From Caryophanales bacterium UBA1744 (GTDB lineage: Bacteria > Bacillota_I > Bacilli_A > RFN20 > CAG-826), in assembly GCA_002314915.1 (NCBI GenBank), contig DCHU01000082.1, forward strand, positions 1-64,000: a stretch of DNA of 64,000 nt. Direction: 5' to 3'. Both the position numbers and the translations under genes were made by a program. The notes below the pieces were generated by a model. It was not told where the DNA came from. It saw nothing but the letters and a program-made list of their open reading frames with translations, and did not search any database. Below, piece after piece: positions 7,569 through 17,708 of the stretch (positions within the stretch are counted from its first letter, which is position 1; each line of letters opens with the position of its first letter).

Positions 7569-9363
7569 CGAAATCACCTCCTCCCAATTGAGTATCCACT
7601 AACTCTTTGTAGATTTGGCAGGAAGAATATAATTCTTCGCTTGTGCCTTTTGCGACTATTTCGCCTTCATCCATAACAAGGATGATGTCACAGTCTTTAA
7701 CGGACAAAACGCGTTCTGCGACTATGAATTTGGTAACTTCTGGTTTTTCGTTTTTGAGATAACCGCGAATTGTTGCGTCTGTGTGGGTGTCAACTGCGCT
7801 AGTTGAGTCATCCAAGATGAGGATCTTTGGATTCTTGAGCAACGCTCTAGCGATGCAGAGTCTCTGTCTTTGACCGCCGGAGACGTTTGTGCCTCCTTCG
7901 TCGAGCATTGTGTCGTATTTGTCAGGGAATCTGTTGATGAACTCGGATGCGCAAGCCATATCGCAGGCTTTTGCAATCTCTTCGTCCGTTGCGTCTTTGT
8001 TGCCCCATAAGAGGTTTTCTTTGATGGTTCCTGTGAACAAGACGTTCTTCTGGAGGACCACCGCTACCGAGTCTCTTAAGGCTGTTAGGTCATACTCTTT
8101 GACGTTATGGCCGCCGACCTTAACCTCGCCTTCTGAAGCGTCATAAAGTCTAGCGATTAAGTTGAGGAGCGATGTCTTTGATGAACCTGTTGAACCAACG
8201 ATTCCGACTGTTGATCCTGTAGGGATTGTGACGTTTATGTTCTTAAGGACATTGTGGTCTGGGTTTGAGAAGTAATGGAAGTTGACATTATCAAAGATAA
8301 CCTCTCCATTTGGAATCTCTGTTATTGCGTTCTCAGGAGATACGATGTCTGGTTCTTCTTTTAGGACGGCAACAATACGTTCTGCTGAGTTTCTAGCGAT
8401 AATGACCTGAACATAGACCATTGATAAAAGCATCAATGCGAACATGATCTGGAATACGTATGTAAGGAGTGAAGTTAAGTCGCCTGTTGTTAAGAATGAG
8501 TCACCATATTTCTTGATGAGTGTTGCTCCTAAGAAACAGATGAGGATTGATGAGGTGTAGGAAAGAAGTTGGAGCAATGGGCTGTTAAATGCGATCATCG
8601 CTTCGGCTTTAACGAATTTTTTATAAATAAAGAGTGAGACTTTGCTGAATTTTTCGTTCTGTTCTTTCTGTCTATCAAACGCCTTGACGACTCTGATGCC
8701 AGCGACATCTTCCTGAATCTCCTGATTCAAGTGATCGTAAGTGTTGAAGATCTGAACGAATGTTGGGTGAACTCTATTCGCGATGAATAAAAGGAAGAAT
8801 CCAACTACCGGAGTTAAGCAGAGGAACACGAGAGCGAGCTGCCAAGACTTGATGAATGCGATTGTCATGGCGAAAACCAAGAGCAAAGGCGCTCTTAATG
8901 AGGCTCTGATTGTCATCTGATATGCGAACTGGACGTTTGTAATGTCGGTTGTCATTCTGGTGACGATTGATGATGTAGAGAACTTATCAACGTTGTTGAA
9001 TGAGTATTTCTGGATCTTCTCGTACATGGACTTTCTGATATTGTGTCCGATGCCGCATGCTGCATTTGCGGCAAACCATCCAGCGAGAATGCCTGTGATG
9101 ATCGCGAGAACGGCGGTTAGAATCATTATTCCGCCTAGAATGAATACCCGGCTGAGATTGATTTCTGTTGATGGACCCCATATGACTATGCTTTCGCTGA
9201 AGAAGCACACCGCTTCTCCTTTGATGAGGTTAACAAGCCATCCGGTTAAGGTTGGGACGGCGATTTCACACATTGTTTCGATAACGCAGAAGAACCATGT
9301 CAAAAGAATGTCCTTCTTGTATTTGCCGAGCTGTTTATTTAGTTCATTGATTGTTTTTAACAT
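7555..9363 (-). CDS. ABC exporter half-transporter, degenerate-site subunit
   Basis: The ATG at 9363 follows AGGAGG by 8 nt and gives 602 residues. Six membrane segments precede an ATPase domain with Walker A GSTGSSKT and consensus signature VSGGQ. The catalytic Glu is replaced by Asp (LILDDST), and the H-loop His is replaced by Glu (IVAERVLS). That is the known pattern of heterodimeric exporters, in which one ATP site is degenerate. It is the first gene of a two-gene operon. A near-palindrome lies in the upstream region (9383-9399). Confidence 0.9.
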   Translation of the reverse strand: MLKTINELNKQLGKYKKDILLTWFFCVIETMCEIAVPTLTGWLVNLIKGEAVCFFSESIVIWGPSTEINLSRVFILGGIMILTAVLAIITGILAGWFAANAACGIGHNIRKSMYEKIQKYSFNNVDKFSTSSIVTRMTTDITNVQFAYQMTIRASLRAPLLLVFAMTIAFIKSWQLALVFLCLTPVVGFFLLFIANRVHPTFVQIFNTYDHLNQEIQEDVAGIRVVKAFDRQKEQNEKFSKVSLFIYKKFVKAEAMIAFNSPLLQLLSYTSSILICFLGATLIKKYGDSFLTTGDLTSLLTYVFQIMFALMLLSMVYVQVIIARNSAERIVAVLKEEPDIVSPENAITEIPNGEVIFDNVNFHYFSNPDHNVLKNINVTIPTGSTVGIVGSTGSSKTSLLNLIARLYDASEGEVKVGGHNVKEYDLTALRDSVAVVLQKNVLFTGTIKENLLWGNKDATDEEIAKACDMACASEFINRFPDKYDTMLDEGGTNVSGGQRQRLCIARALLKNPKILILDDSTSAVDTHTDATIRGYLKNEKPEVTKFIVAERVLSVKDCDIILVMDEGEIVAKGTSEELYSSCQIYKELVDTQLGGGDFDVAN

Positions 9364-9382
9364 AATAAACACCTCCTAATGC

Positions 9383-9399
9383 GCTAATACTTTAGTAGC
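9383..9399. promoter_or_regulatory. Possible operator upstream of the ABC exporter operon
   Basis: A 17-nt near-palindrome, GCTAATACTTTAGTAGC, with one mismatched pair lies 20 nt before the start codon. It overlaps the likely -10 region (TAAAGT on the minus strand). This would fit a MarR- or TetR-type repressor, but no regulator gene is adjacent. Confidence 0.35.
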
Positions 9400-9433
9400 A
9401 TTAAAAAATTTGTGTAAGAACTATTTTAAATTT

Positions 9434-10408
9434 CTACAAATGAGAGCGGTTTTTTATGCCGTTGAATATCTTTTTCAAGTCATCTGTGGACTTGGTGTTC
9501 ATCGATATTGCCGCTCTGATTTTCTTATAGCCGGGGAAGCCTTTAAAGAAATGGGGTGTGAGACCTCTTAACTGCATGACAGCATCATGCTCGCCAAGTT
9601 GCTCTATGAGCATATTCGAGAATGTCTCCGCCCACTCCACTTGATCTTCGAGGGTTGGTTCTGGTAACAACTCCTCGCCATTCATCGCTCTTTCGATGTT
9701 GGTTATGAGTCTTGGATTGCCAAGGCCGCCTCTTGCGACCATGACAAATTGGGCTTTGGTTATTTCTAACGCTTTCATCGCATCTTCTACGGTGAAGATA
9801 TCTCCGCTGATGCAAAGAGGAACTGGCAGCCTTTCTCCAAGACCTCTGATCTTTTCGTAATCGGCGGTGCCCATATAGAGCTGTCTAGATGTTCTAGCAT
9901 GGATTGTGATGAGTTTTACGCCCGCTTTGACAAGGACATCGCAGATTTCCTCATAGTTGATTGAGTTCTCATCCCAGCCGAGTCTAATCTTTGCGGTTAC
10001 GGGTTTTGTAGAACGCTCGCAGATGGCCTTCATGTACTCATAAAGACCCTTTGGGTCCTTGAGCCAGGCAGATCCTGCTCCGGTTTGGACGACCTTATGT
10101 ACTGGACAGCCCAAATTTATGTCCAAAATGTCGTACTGAGCCTCTTTCTCGATTATATCGATAGCTTTTAGGGTCATTTCGATTTTGGAGCCGAAAAGCT
10201 GTAATCCGACCGGTCTATCGATGTCGCTTGTGGCGAAGTATCTCATCGTCTTCTCGTTGCCATATGCAAGTCCACAGTCAGAAATCATTTCACTATAGGA
10301 AAGGGCAACGCCAAAAAGCTTACAGAAATCTCTATAAGCTAGTGTGGTCACCCCTGCCATTGGGCCGAGGATGACGTGTCCGTTTATTTCAATGTCGCCG
10401 ATTTTCAT
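9434..10408 (-). CDS. dusB: tRNA-dihydrouridine synthase
   Basis: This is a 324-residue FMN-dependent TIM-barrel enzyme. It shows the Dus hallmarks GPMAGVT near the N-terminus, the catalytic-Cys segment INLGCPVHKV (about 97-106) followed by GSAWL, the phosphate/FMN part TIHARTSRQLY and VMVARGGLGNP. It reduces uridine to dihydrouridine in the tRNA D-loop. There is no Shine-Dalgarno sequence; TATTTT ends 6 nt before the ATG, so the message could be leaderless. It follows the ftsH terminator at 10423. Confidence 0.92.
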   Translation of the reverse strand: MKIGDIEINGHVILGPMAGVTTLAYRDFCKLFGVALSYSEMISDCGLAYGNEKTMRYFATSDIDRPVGLQLFGSKIEMTLKAIDIIEKEAQYDILDINLGCPVHKVVQTGAGSAWLKDPKGLYEYMKAICERSTKPVTAKIRLGWDENSINYEEICDVLVKAGVKLITIHARTSRQLYMGTADYEKIRGLGERLPVPLCISGDIFTVEDAMKALEITKAQFVMVARGGLGNPRLITNIERAMNGEELLPEPTLEDQVEWAETFSNMLIEQLGEHDAVMQLRGLTPHFFKGFPGYKKIRAAISMNTKSTDDLKKIFNGIKNRSHL

Positions 10409-10417
10409 ATACTCAAA

Positions 10418-10443
10418 ATAAAGAGGCCAAATTAATGGCCTCT
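10418..10443 (-). terminator. Terminator after ftsH
   Basis: GAGGCCA/TGGCCTC stem followed by TTTATTTT on the minus strand, 5 nt after the ftsH stop. Confidence 0.75.
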
Positions 10444-10448
10444 AAATA

Positions 10449-12632
10449 TTATTCGTTTACTGGAGTTTCTTCCACAATTGGTTGTGGCTCATCGTCAGTT
10501 TTCTTTGTCTGAGCCTCTTCCTTTTCTGGAAGTTTTCCGGTCTTAACGAGAGATTCGATCTCTTCGGATGTGATTGTTTCCTGAGCTAAGAGAGTCTCTG
10601 CGATAAGGGTGACCTGTTCCTTGTGGGATGAGATGATGTCGAGCGCTTCTTTGTGGGCTTTCTCGATGATTTCTCTAACGGCCTTGTCGATTTCATCCGC
10701 AACTGCTGCAGAGAAGTTCTTCTGGGTGTTAGCGTAGTCTCTTCCAAGGAAGACCGATCCTGTATCGTGCTCATACTGGATTGGTCCAAGGTCTGACATA
10801 CCCCATTCGGTGACCATCATACGAGCGATTCTTGTAGCCTTCTCGATATCGTTTGATGCACCTGATGAGATGTCGTCGAAGAACACTTCTTCTGATGCGC
10901 GACCGCCGAGTAATCCGGTGATTTCTGCGAGGAGTTCCTTCTTTGTTAAGAGGAATCTGTCATCCTGTGGCATCATCTGGACGTGTCCGCCAGTCTTACC
11001 ACGTGGAATGATTGTGATCTTCTGAACTTTCTCTGAGTATGGGAGAGTTAAACCGATGACTGCGTGGCCCGCTTCATGATAAGCGACCTGCTTTCTCTCG
11101 ATTTCGTTCATGCCTTTGCCGTTCTTAGCAACGCCGGCGATACGTCTATCGATAGCCTCTTCGATTTCAGCCATGCCGACTTCATTCTTTTTGAATCTGA
11201 CAGCAAGAATTGCTGCTTCGTTTAAGATGTTGTCGATATCAGCACCGGAGAATCCGACCGTTCTCTTCGCGAGAACTGAGAAGTCGACTTCTGGGGAAAT
11301 CTTCTTGTTTCTTGCGTGGACTTTGAAGATTGCTTCACGTCCTTTTGCGTCTGGTAAGTTAACTGTGATGATTCTATCGAATCTTCCAGGTCTCATAAGA
11401 GCTGGGTCAAGAACATCGTCACGGTTTGTTGCTGCCATGACAAGGATACCCGCATTATATGCGAAGCCATCCATCTCAACTAACAACTGGTTGAGTGTCT
11501 GCTCACGCTCATCGTTGCCGCCACCAAGGCCTGCGCCTCTCTGACGTCCAACAGCATCGATTTCATCGATAAAGACGATACATGGAGCGGTTGCTTTAGC
11601 TTTTTTGAATAAATCTCTAACACGTCCTGCACCGACACCGACGAACATTTCGACGAAATCAGAACCTGAGATGCTATAGAATGGAACTCCAGCTTCACCA
11701 GCTGTAGCTTTAGCTAAAAGTGTTTTACCTGTACCAGGTGAGCCGACGAGAAGAACGCCTTTAGGGAGTCTTGCGCCGAATGCGGAGTACTTCTTTGGCT
11801 CTTTGAGATATTCGACCATCTCGACCATTTCAGCCTTTTCTTCATCGCAGCCTGCGACATCGTCGAATCTGACTTTTGATGTCTCTTTTCTAGCTGGTGA
11901 CTTGTTGAAGTCCATAGCCTGACGGTTTGCGCCGCCTGCCGCACCTGCAAGTCTTGAGAAGAGGAATGCGCCGAATCCGATCAAGAGAACGAGTTCAATG
12001 ATCGTTGGTCCCCAAGTTTCCCACCAAGACACTTCGTAAGCGTCTTCAACTGAGATTGTGCCTTTTGTCAACGTCTTGAGCGCGTTTGCTGAGACAAGAG
12101 ATTCAAAATATTTTGAATCAATCTTATCATTCCACTCGTTGACCTTGTTTGTGAGGATTGTTGCGTAGGATTCGTGGTTAGCTTTGTATGCTGTTCCGCC
12201 ATCATAGACCGTTATGGTTTCTTCGTTATCAAATCTGTCGTTTGAGATGTAAACGGTTGTTGTGGTCTTGTTGACAGGGGCGCCGCTCAAATCAATCTGG
12301 TAGACGGTCATCTTGACCACTACTGCCTGATAGCTCTTTGATTCTGACCAAGACTGAACGTAGTAGGTCTTTTTGGCATTTTCCGCTGTGATGCTTGAGT
12401 AGTCGGTGTTGATTTCCATTACCGCCACATCACCTTCTTTAACGACGTTTCCGTCTGCGTCTTTCTTGAGTTCATATCTCAAATATGTGTCTAAATCACC
12501 TTCATTCCAGGTTGTTGATTTAGTAACCGCCGAGGAAATGAAGTAGAAAATGAAGGCGATTGCGATTGCGCCTATGATCAAATATGGGATAAGGGTTAAT
12601 AACGGACTACGCTTCTTTGGTTGTTCATCCAT
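10449..12632 (-). CDS. ftsH: ATP-dependent zinc metalloprotease FtsH
   Basis: The 727-residue membrane protease has TM1 at about 11-35, an extracytoplasmic domain to about 205 and TM2 at about 211-228. The AAA domain follows with Walker A GSPGTGKT (297-304), Walker B VFIDE (353-357) and second-region-of-homology RPGRFDR. The zinc site is HEAGH (519-523). It degrades misfolded membrane proteins and short-lived regulators. The external loop (about 170 residues) is longer than in Bacillus FtsH. AAGGAGG precedes the ATG, and the promoter lies at 12679-12706. Confidence 0.97.
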   Translation of the reverse strand: MDEQPKKRSPLLTLIPYLIIGAIAIAFIFYFISSAVTKSTTWNEGDLDTYLRYELKKDADGNVVKEGDVAVMEINTDYSSITAENAKKTYYVQSWSESKSYQAVVVKMTVYQIDLSGAPVNKTTTTVYISNDRFDNEETITVYDGGTAYKANHESYATILTNKVNEWNDKIDSKYFESLVSANALKTLTKGTISVEDAYEVSWWETWGPTIIELVLLIGFGAFLFSRLAGAAGGANRQAMDFNKSPARKETSKVRFDDVAGCDEEKAEMVEMVEYLKEPKKYSAFGARLPKGVLLVGSPGTGKTLLAKATAGEAGVPFYSISGSDFVEMFVGVGAGRVRDLFKKAKATAPCIVFIDEIDAVGRQRGAGLGGGNDEREQTLNQLLVEMDGFAYNAGILVMAATNRDDVLDPALMRPGRFDRIITVNLPDAKGREAIFKVHARNKKISPEVDFSVLAKRTVGFSGADIDNILNEAAILAVRFKKNEVGMAEIEEAIDRRIAGVAKNGKGMNEIERKQVAYHEAGHAVIGLTLPYSEKVQKITIIPRGKTGGHVQMMPQDDRFLLTKKELLAEITGLLGGRASEEVFFDDISSGASNDIEKATRIARMMVTEWGMSDLGPIQYEHDTGSVFLGRDYANTQKNFSAAVADEIDKAVREIIEKAHKEALDIISSHKEQVTLIAETLLAQETITSEEIESLVKTGKLPEKEEAQTKKTDDEPQPIVEETPVNE

Positions 12633-12678
12633 GGTTGTACCTCCTTATGAATTGGTTAATTGCTTTTGAGCAATACGC

Positions 12679-12706
12679 ACTTTAACAAATTTTAAGCGAT
12701 TATCAA
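12679..12706 (-). promoter_or_regulatory. ftsH promoter
   Basis: Minus-strand TTGATA (12701-12706), a 16-nt spacer and TAAAGT (12679-12684), about 47 nt before the start codon. Confidence 0.55.
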
Positions 12707-12711
12707 TAAAA

Positions 12712-12752
12712 ACACTTAGTAGAGTCACTCTATTTTGAGTAGAGATTACTCA
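12712..12752 (-). terminator. Dyad-rich region after rqcP, possible terminator
   Basis: Past the rqcP stop the minus strand has overlapping dyads built from CTCTACT/AGTAGAG, with TAGAG-TGA-CTCTA nearest to a GTTTTTATT run. The folding is ambiguous, so a weak terminator is likely but not certain. Confidence 0.4.
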
Positions 12753-13021
12753 GAAACCGCGACTCTATCGATGGTTTCATCGCTGATTATCTCGTACATT
12801 CCCTGTGCGTCTTCTTTCTTGGCGAATGTGCGAATTTCTAGGACTTTGACGGTTAATTTGTGTCTTCCGATGAGAACCACAAGGGTATCTCCGGGATTGA
12901 CTTCGGTCATTGGTTTAGCAACCTTGCCGTTGATGAACACGTCTTTGTCATCGCAGAGGTCTTTTGCGGTCTCTCTGCGTTTGATGATTCTTGATACTTT
13001 CAAATACTTATCGATTCTCAT
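12746..13021 (-). CDS. rqcP: S4-domain ribosome quality-control factor RqcP (Hsp15-like)
   Basis: The 91-residue protein consists almost wholly of an S4 RNA-binding domain: MRIDKYLKVSRIIKRR at the N-terminus, then VFINGKVAKP and VNPGDTLVV. In Bacillus RqcP works with RqcH on stalled 50S subunits to add alanine tails. It is encoded directly downstream of mfd, 18 nt after its stop, the conserved pth-mfd-rqcP order of Firmicutes. Confidence 0.9.
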   Translation of the reverse strand: MRIDKYLKVSRIIKRRETAKDLCDDKDVFINGKVAKPMTEVNPGDTLVVLIGRHKLTVKVLEIRTFAKKEDAQGMYEIISDETIDRVAVSE

Positions 13022-13039
13022 AACTATGATTTTATCATT

Positions 13040-16000
13040 TTATGCCTTATGTGACATATATAGGGTGTGAACGAGTCTCAAGATTCCTTCTAGGTCGTTG
13101 AACCAAGTTGGTTTCTTCTCGAGTCTGATTTTGAGTTTCTTCTCAACGAATGTGACTCTTATCTTGTTAAGATAAGGAACCATTGCATTGAATAACTCTT
13201 GTCCGATGCCGTTTATCCTAGAGAAACAATCATCCATTGTGATATCGATGGTTGTCTTGGTTTCCTCAATTCCCGCAAACTCGATGTTTGAGGATAAGAG
13301 GTCCACTCTCTTTTTCTGGATTAAGAGCTCTGCTTCCTTTGGAAGTTTTCCGTAAACCTGACGCATCTTCTTTGCAATCGCAGTTATCTGCTCTTCTTTT
13401 TCGGCGGACTCGAGTTCCTGATATAACTCGATCTTGTCGCTGTTCTCGGCAAAACCCGTTGGGATATACGCATCGATGTTGAACACCTTCTTTGGTTTAG
13501 GTGGCTCTTTTACGATGCCCGTTTGTTTGGCCATGATGGTTTCATTGAGCATCTTTAGATATAAATCTAATCCAATTGTGTCGATGAATCCGGCTTGTTC
13601 TGCTCCAAGGATGTCTCCTGCGCCACGGATCATAAGGTCTCTTTGAGCGATTTTGAATCCGCTGCCAAGCTCTGTGAAGTCCTGGATGGCCTTAAGTCTC
13701 TTTTGGGCGTCCTCATTCATGTTCTTCTGAGGTTTGTATAACAAATATGCATACGCGATTCTATCGCCTCTTCCAACTCGACCCTTGATTTGGTAGAGCT
13801 GGGACAATCCGAATCTGTCGGAATCCTCGACGATAATCATATTCGCGTTAGGAACGTCGATTCCGTTCTCAACAATTGATGTTGCGACGAGGACGTTAAT
13901 TTCTCCGTCATAGAACTTCGCCATGACGTCTTCCACTTCTGTTTTTTCCATCTTTCCATGTACCACTCCAACCGATGCATCTTGGACGTTGTTCGCAATC
14001 TTTGATGCGACGTTATAGATGGTTGATACCATGTTGTGGACATAGAACACCTGGCCACTTCGAGCGAGTTCTCTTCCGATTAACTCATAGACAACATCCT
14101 CCTTATAAGGAGTGACATATGTTTGGATAGGCATTCTTGAAGCTGGGGCCGTATTGATTTCAGACATTGGTCTGATACCGATCAACGACATTTGGAGCGT
14201 TCTAGGAATTGGTGTTGCAGATAAGGTTAAGACATCAACGCTTCTCTTGAGTTCTTTAATCTTTTCTTTCTGCTCGACACCGAATCTCTGCTCTTCATCC
14301 ACGATCAACAAACCAAGGTTTTGGAATTTGATGTCTTTAGATAAAAGCCTGTGTGTTCCAATTGCTAAATCTATCTTTCCTTTGATGAGGAGTTCCATAT
14401 CAAGTTTCTGCCTTGATTCAGGAACCAAACGGGAAAACTGAGCGATGTGAACACCAAAGGTGGCGAATCTCTGGAGGGCGTTTTCGTAATGTTGTCTCGC
14501 TAAAAGGGTTGTTGGGCAAAGTATCGCCACTTGCTTGCCTGCTGATATGGCTTTGAAAGCTGCTCGCATAGCTACTTCGGTTTTACCGAAACCAACGTCG
14601 CCGCACAAGAGCCTGTCCATGATTTTGTCAGACTCCATATCCATCTTTATCTCTTCAAGAGATTTGGCTTGATCAGCTGTTAATTCATATGGGAACTCGT
14701 CTTCGAATCTCTTCTGAAGTTCGTCATCAGGAGGGAATGCAAAGCCGGTTTCCTGAACGCGGTTGGCATAGAGTTCGAGAAGTCTGTCCGCGAGCTCATC
14801 CATCTTCTCCTGGATTTTGGCTTTCTTCTTTTTCCAGTCGGCACCTGATAGATGTGAGAGTCTAGGAGCGGCGCCTTCTCTTCCTGAATACTTACGTACC
14901 AATCTAAATTGTTCCAAAGGAACATAAAGCGTTTCATTGCCTGCGTAGGCAATCTTTAAATAATCTCTGTGAACCCCATCCACTTCCATTGTCTTGATTT
15001 CGATAAACTGTCCAATTCCGTTATATTCATGGACAACGTAATCGCCAGGTCTAAGGTCTTCAAAACTCTTAAGGATCGTTGCGGATTTAAACCTTGAGGC
15101 AAATCTGCTGGATACGGATTTCTTTCCGAATATCTCGGTTGAGGAAATGTAGGTTGTGGATATTCCAGGAATTTCAAAACCGGATGATAAAGGTAGTTTG
15201 GCGATACCTAATTTACCTAAAGGTAATTCAGTTCCTTGGACATCCTCATAATCAACATTGGCGTTGTTGAGGAATGATTTGATTGTGGATATCTGATGGT
15301 CATCCGCCAAAGCGACGACGACCTTTTTGTTTGTCTCTAAATACGCCTGAACGGTTGGGACAATTCCTGCGATTCCCGTTGCGGCTGTAACGATGCTTCT
15401 TACGGTAAATACAGGGTCGTTGATCTCTTTTTGGAACTTTGTTCCGTATATGATTCTTGAAGCCGGGGCTAAAGCCTCTTTCGACTTCATATAATGTTGG
15501 AGATGGGTTGTGATTCTTCTTGCCTCGTAGAGTTCTCTATAGTACTTCGAAGATTCTCCTTCTAGCATAGTCATCGCTCCCGCAAAACCTTCTCTATCCG
15601 CTATAAAGCAGTAGGTTGGCCAGAAGTATGAAAGGATGGAATGAGGTAGCTCTGTTGCCATTCCATAATATTTATAAGATGCAGGCGTATAGTTTCTGCT
15701 TACGATATTCTCTAAGTCTCTTAATACATTTTCGTTTAAGAGGTCTTTATCTCCCGCCGGCATTCCCTCGGAATCCAAAGCGAGTCTATTTGTGATGTTT
15801 GTGGCGAACTCGTTGATTTCTTCATCTGTGAGATACATATCGGTTGCTGGAAGTATCTCAATCTCTTTAAGAGATTCTTCAGATGATTGGGTGGCTACAT
15901 CAAAGAACCTGATCGTGTCTACTTCATCGCCAAAGAACTCAATTCGAACCGGTTTTTGATAATTGACTGAATAGATATCCAAGATGTCTCCTCTTGATGC

Positions 16001-16474
16001 GAATAACAGAGATTGATCAACCTTGTTAACGCGGTTGTAGCCCATTTCGGATAATTGGTCTTTGAGTTCGTCTAAGTTGTAACGTCCCCCTACCCTGATA
16101 TCCAAAACGGCCTTCTGGAACTTCTTTGGGTCAGGAAGGTATCTATGCAACGCGGATGGGTGGGTAACCAAGATTTTTGGTGCGGGTTTTAAGAGTTGGC
16201 TCATCGCATAAAGCCTTTGGGCCATAAGCTCTCTTGATGTCGAGAGGGATTCCGCTCTTAAGAGTTCATCCGCCGGGAAGAAAACAACCTCTTCTTCCTT
16301 AAGGAAGTTTAAAAGGAACTCATATGTCTTCTGAGCACTGTACTGGTTATTGCAGACAATCGCGTAATTGCCCTTCTTTTTCTTGAAAATATAGGCGAAA
16401 AGAAGTCCTACACCGGTAGCTCCGTTAACGACAAAAGACCCTCTCTTGTCCAAGAGGGGGGAGGTAAGATTCAA
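13040..16474 (-). CDS. mfd: Transcription-repair coupling factor
   Basis: The 1144-residue superfamily 2 translocase frees stalled RNA polymerase and recruits UvrA. The UvrB-like N-terminus is followed by the RNA-polymerase-interacting region (LRPGDYVVHEYNGIGQF). The motor has Walker A LLCGDVGFGKTEVA and Walker B LLIVDEEQRFG, and motif VGRGDR; a C-terminal TRCF domain ends the protein. The start is odd: the open frame has no ATG or GTG upstream. TTG at 16474 is the only usual codon, yet AAGGAG lies near 16516-16511, 9 nt before an in-frame ACG (16501). Translation upstream of 16474 would add TELFNELEKL, which looks like real Mfd N-terminus. Confidence 0.95.
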   Translation of the reverse strand: MNLTSPLLDKRGSFVVNGATGVGLLFAYIFKKKKGNYAIVCNNQYSAQKTYEFLLNFLKEEEVVFFPADELLRAESLSTSRELMAQRLYAMSQLLKPAPKILVTHPSALHRYLPDPKKFQKAVLDIRVGGRYNLDELKDQLSEMGYNRVNKVDQSLLFASRGDILDIYSVNYQKPVRIEFFGDEVDTIRFFDVATQSSEESLKEIEILPATDMYLTDEEINEFATNITNRLALDSEGMPAGDKDLLNENVLRDLENIVSRNYTPASYKYYGMATELPHSILSYFWPTYCFIADREGFAGAMTMLEGESSKYYRELYEARRITTHLQHYMKSKEALAPASRIIYGTKFQKEINDPVFTVRSIVTAATGIAGIVPTVQAYLETNKKVVVALADDHQISTIKSFLNNANVDYEDVQGTELPLGKLGIAKLPLSSGFEIPGISTTYISSTEIFGKKSVSSRFASRFKSATILKSFEDLRPGDYVVHEYNGIGQFIEIKTMEVDGVHRDYLKIAYAGNETLYVPLEQFRLVRKYSGREGAAPRLSHLSGADWKKKKAKIQEKMDELADRLLELYANRVQETGFAFPPDDELQKRFEDEFPYELTADQAKSLEEIKMDMESDKIMDRLLCGDVGFGKTEVAMRAAFKAISAGKQVAILCPTTLLARQHYENALQRFATFGVHIAQFSRLVPESRQKLDMELLIKGKIDLAIGTHRLLSKDIKFQNLGLLIVDEEQRFGVEQKEKIKELKRSVDVLTLSATPIPRTLQMSLIGIRPMSEINTAPASRMPIQTYVTPYKEDVVYELIGRELARSGQVFYVHNMVSTIYNVASKIANNVQDASVGVVHGKMEKTEVEDVMAKFYDGEINVLVATSIVENGIDVPNANMIIVEDSDRFGLSQLYQIKGRVGRGDRIAYAYLLYKPQKNMNEDAQKRLKAIQDFTELGSGFKIAQRDLMIRGAGDILGAEQAGFIDTIGLDLYLKMLNETIMAKQTGIVKEPPKPKKVFNIDAYIPTGFAENSDKIELYQELESAEKEEQITAIAKKMRQVYGKLPKEAELLIQKKRVDLLSSNIEFAGIEETKTTIDITMDDCFSRINGIGQELFNAMVPYLNKIRVTFVEKKLKIRLEKKPTWFNDLEGILRLVHTLYMSHKA

Positions 16475-16514
16475 TTTTTCTAATTCATTGAATAATTCCG
16501 TTTCGTTTGTCTCC

Positions 16515-17084
16515 TTACTTCATGCTGTTGTAGCGGTTCTGGGCGAAGGCGAAATCTCTTTTCAGGATATCGATTAGCGCTTTTGCGGCGTTGTCCAACG
16601 CTGCATCTATCTTAACCTTACCTTCTCCTTGAGGTTTGCCGAGAACGTAATCGATTGGGTTCTTGAACGGAGGTTCTCCGATTCCAACCTTTATGCGTTT
16701 GAACTTCTCGGTGCCGAGATTCTCGATGATGCTCTTGATGCCGTTGTGGCCGCCGCTTGAGCCGTCACCTTTGAGTTTGATTGAACCTTCTGGAATGGAC
16801 ATATCGTCATAAACAACGATGACGTCAGAGATATCAATCTTGTAGAAATTGATTGCCTCTCTTAATGACTGTCCTGAGAGATTCATATATGTTAATGGTT
16901 TTAAAACCATTACATTATCACCTAACGCAGGGTTCTTGATGATTACATATTCACCTTTGAATCCTTCTCTTTCAATTGAGTAGCCTAAAGAATCAAGGAA
17001 CCTGTCCACTGCCATGAATCCCATGTTGTGGCGGGTGCCTTCGTATTCTTTTCCTGGGTTTCCTAATCCAACTATTAACTTCAT
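16515..17084 (-). CDS. pth: Peptidyl-tRNA hydrolase
   Basis: The 189-residue enzyme has the Pth signatures GLGNPGKEYEGTRHNMGF (catalytic His in the RHN context) and VYDDMSIPEGSIKLKGDGSSGGHNGIKS. It frees tRNA from peptidyl-tRNA that falls off the ribosome. It sits directly after the flavodoxin-like gene (1 nt gap) and before mfd. Start MKLIVGLGNPG is the family norm. Confidence 0.97.
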   Translation of the reverse strand: MKLIVGLGNPGKEYEGTRHNMGFMAVDRFLDSLGYSIEREGFKGEYVIIKNPALGDNVMVLKPLTYMNLSGQSLREAINFYKIDISDVIVVYDDMSIPEGSIKLKGDGSSGGHNGIKSIIENLGTEKFKRIKVGIGEPPFKNPIDYVLGKPQGEGKVKIDAALDNAAKALIDILKRDFAFAQNRYNSMK

Positions 17085-17085
17085 G

Positions 17086-17643
17086 CTATTTCACTTCCAC
17101 GTCGATTGGTTCTAAAGAAAGCTTGTTGATGACCGTGACGATCTTCTCGACCTTTTCGTAGTCGAAATAATCGATTGGCGTTGTTAAGAAAGAGGAATAC
17201 ATAGCGACTTGATCCAGTGATGAATTAGGGTCGCCTGTAACTTTCTTAATCATGAGCTTCATTGCGAGTTTGTATCTCCAGTTAAGCTTGTTGATATCAA
17301 AACTACCTCTCAACTGGTAATAACGGACATGATAAAGGTCCAAGATGTTTCTGTTGATGAGGTCTTTTCTTCCTTCTGGACTTGGGAAAGACAATCCGCT
17401 TGAGAAGATCAAAATATGCTTTTTAGCATCATTTAACTCTTCATAATGGCAAAGGAAGTCATCGAGTCCCTGAATTTTTCCGTTGAGGACCCAACCACCA
17501 AAAACGAAGCAATCGTAATCGGAAGCGTTCTTCCATTTGAATTTCTTTAAAGGCAAGACATCTCCGCCAATTTTATTGGCGATATCTTTTGCGTATCTCT
17601 CTGTGGAGCCGGTTGAGGATGTGTAAAGTACAATAGTTTTCAT
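17086..17643 (-). CDS. Flavodoxin-domain protein
   Basis: The 185-residue protein starts with an FMN phosphate loop, VLYTSSTGSTERYAKDIA (residues 4-21), then DYDCFVFGGWVLNGKIQGLDDFL. This is the Flavodoxin_5 type, close to HemG-like menaquinone-dependent protoporphyrinogen oxidases and other short flavoproteins. With no haem genes nearby, a general electron-transfer role is safer than HemG. It leads the pth-mfd-rqcP unit and is divergent from the PopT-like gene at 17709. Confidence 0.75.
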   Translation of the reverse strand: MKTIVLYTSSTGSTERYAKDIANKIGGDVLPLKKFKWKNASDYDCFVFGGWVLNGKIQGLDDFLCHYEELNDAKKHILIFSSGLSFPSPEGRKDLINRNILDLYHVRYYQLRGSFDINKLNWRYKLAMKLMIKKVTGDPNSSLDQVAMYSSFLTTPIDYFDYEKVEKIVTVINKLSLEPIDVEVK

Positions 17644-17708
17644 AACGGAGTAAGTTTATCACTCACCTTTTATAGATAAAAGATGTCGGAATTAGTAAAA
17701 TAACAAAC

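Noticed and set aside
17086..17643. HemG protoporphyrinogen oxidase
   Set aside because: The fold is shared by many flavodoxin-like proteins, and there are no haem genes nearby.
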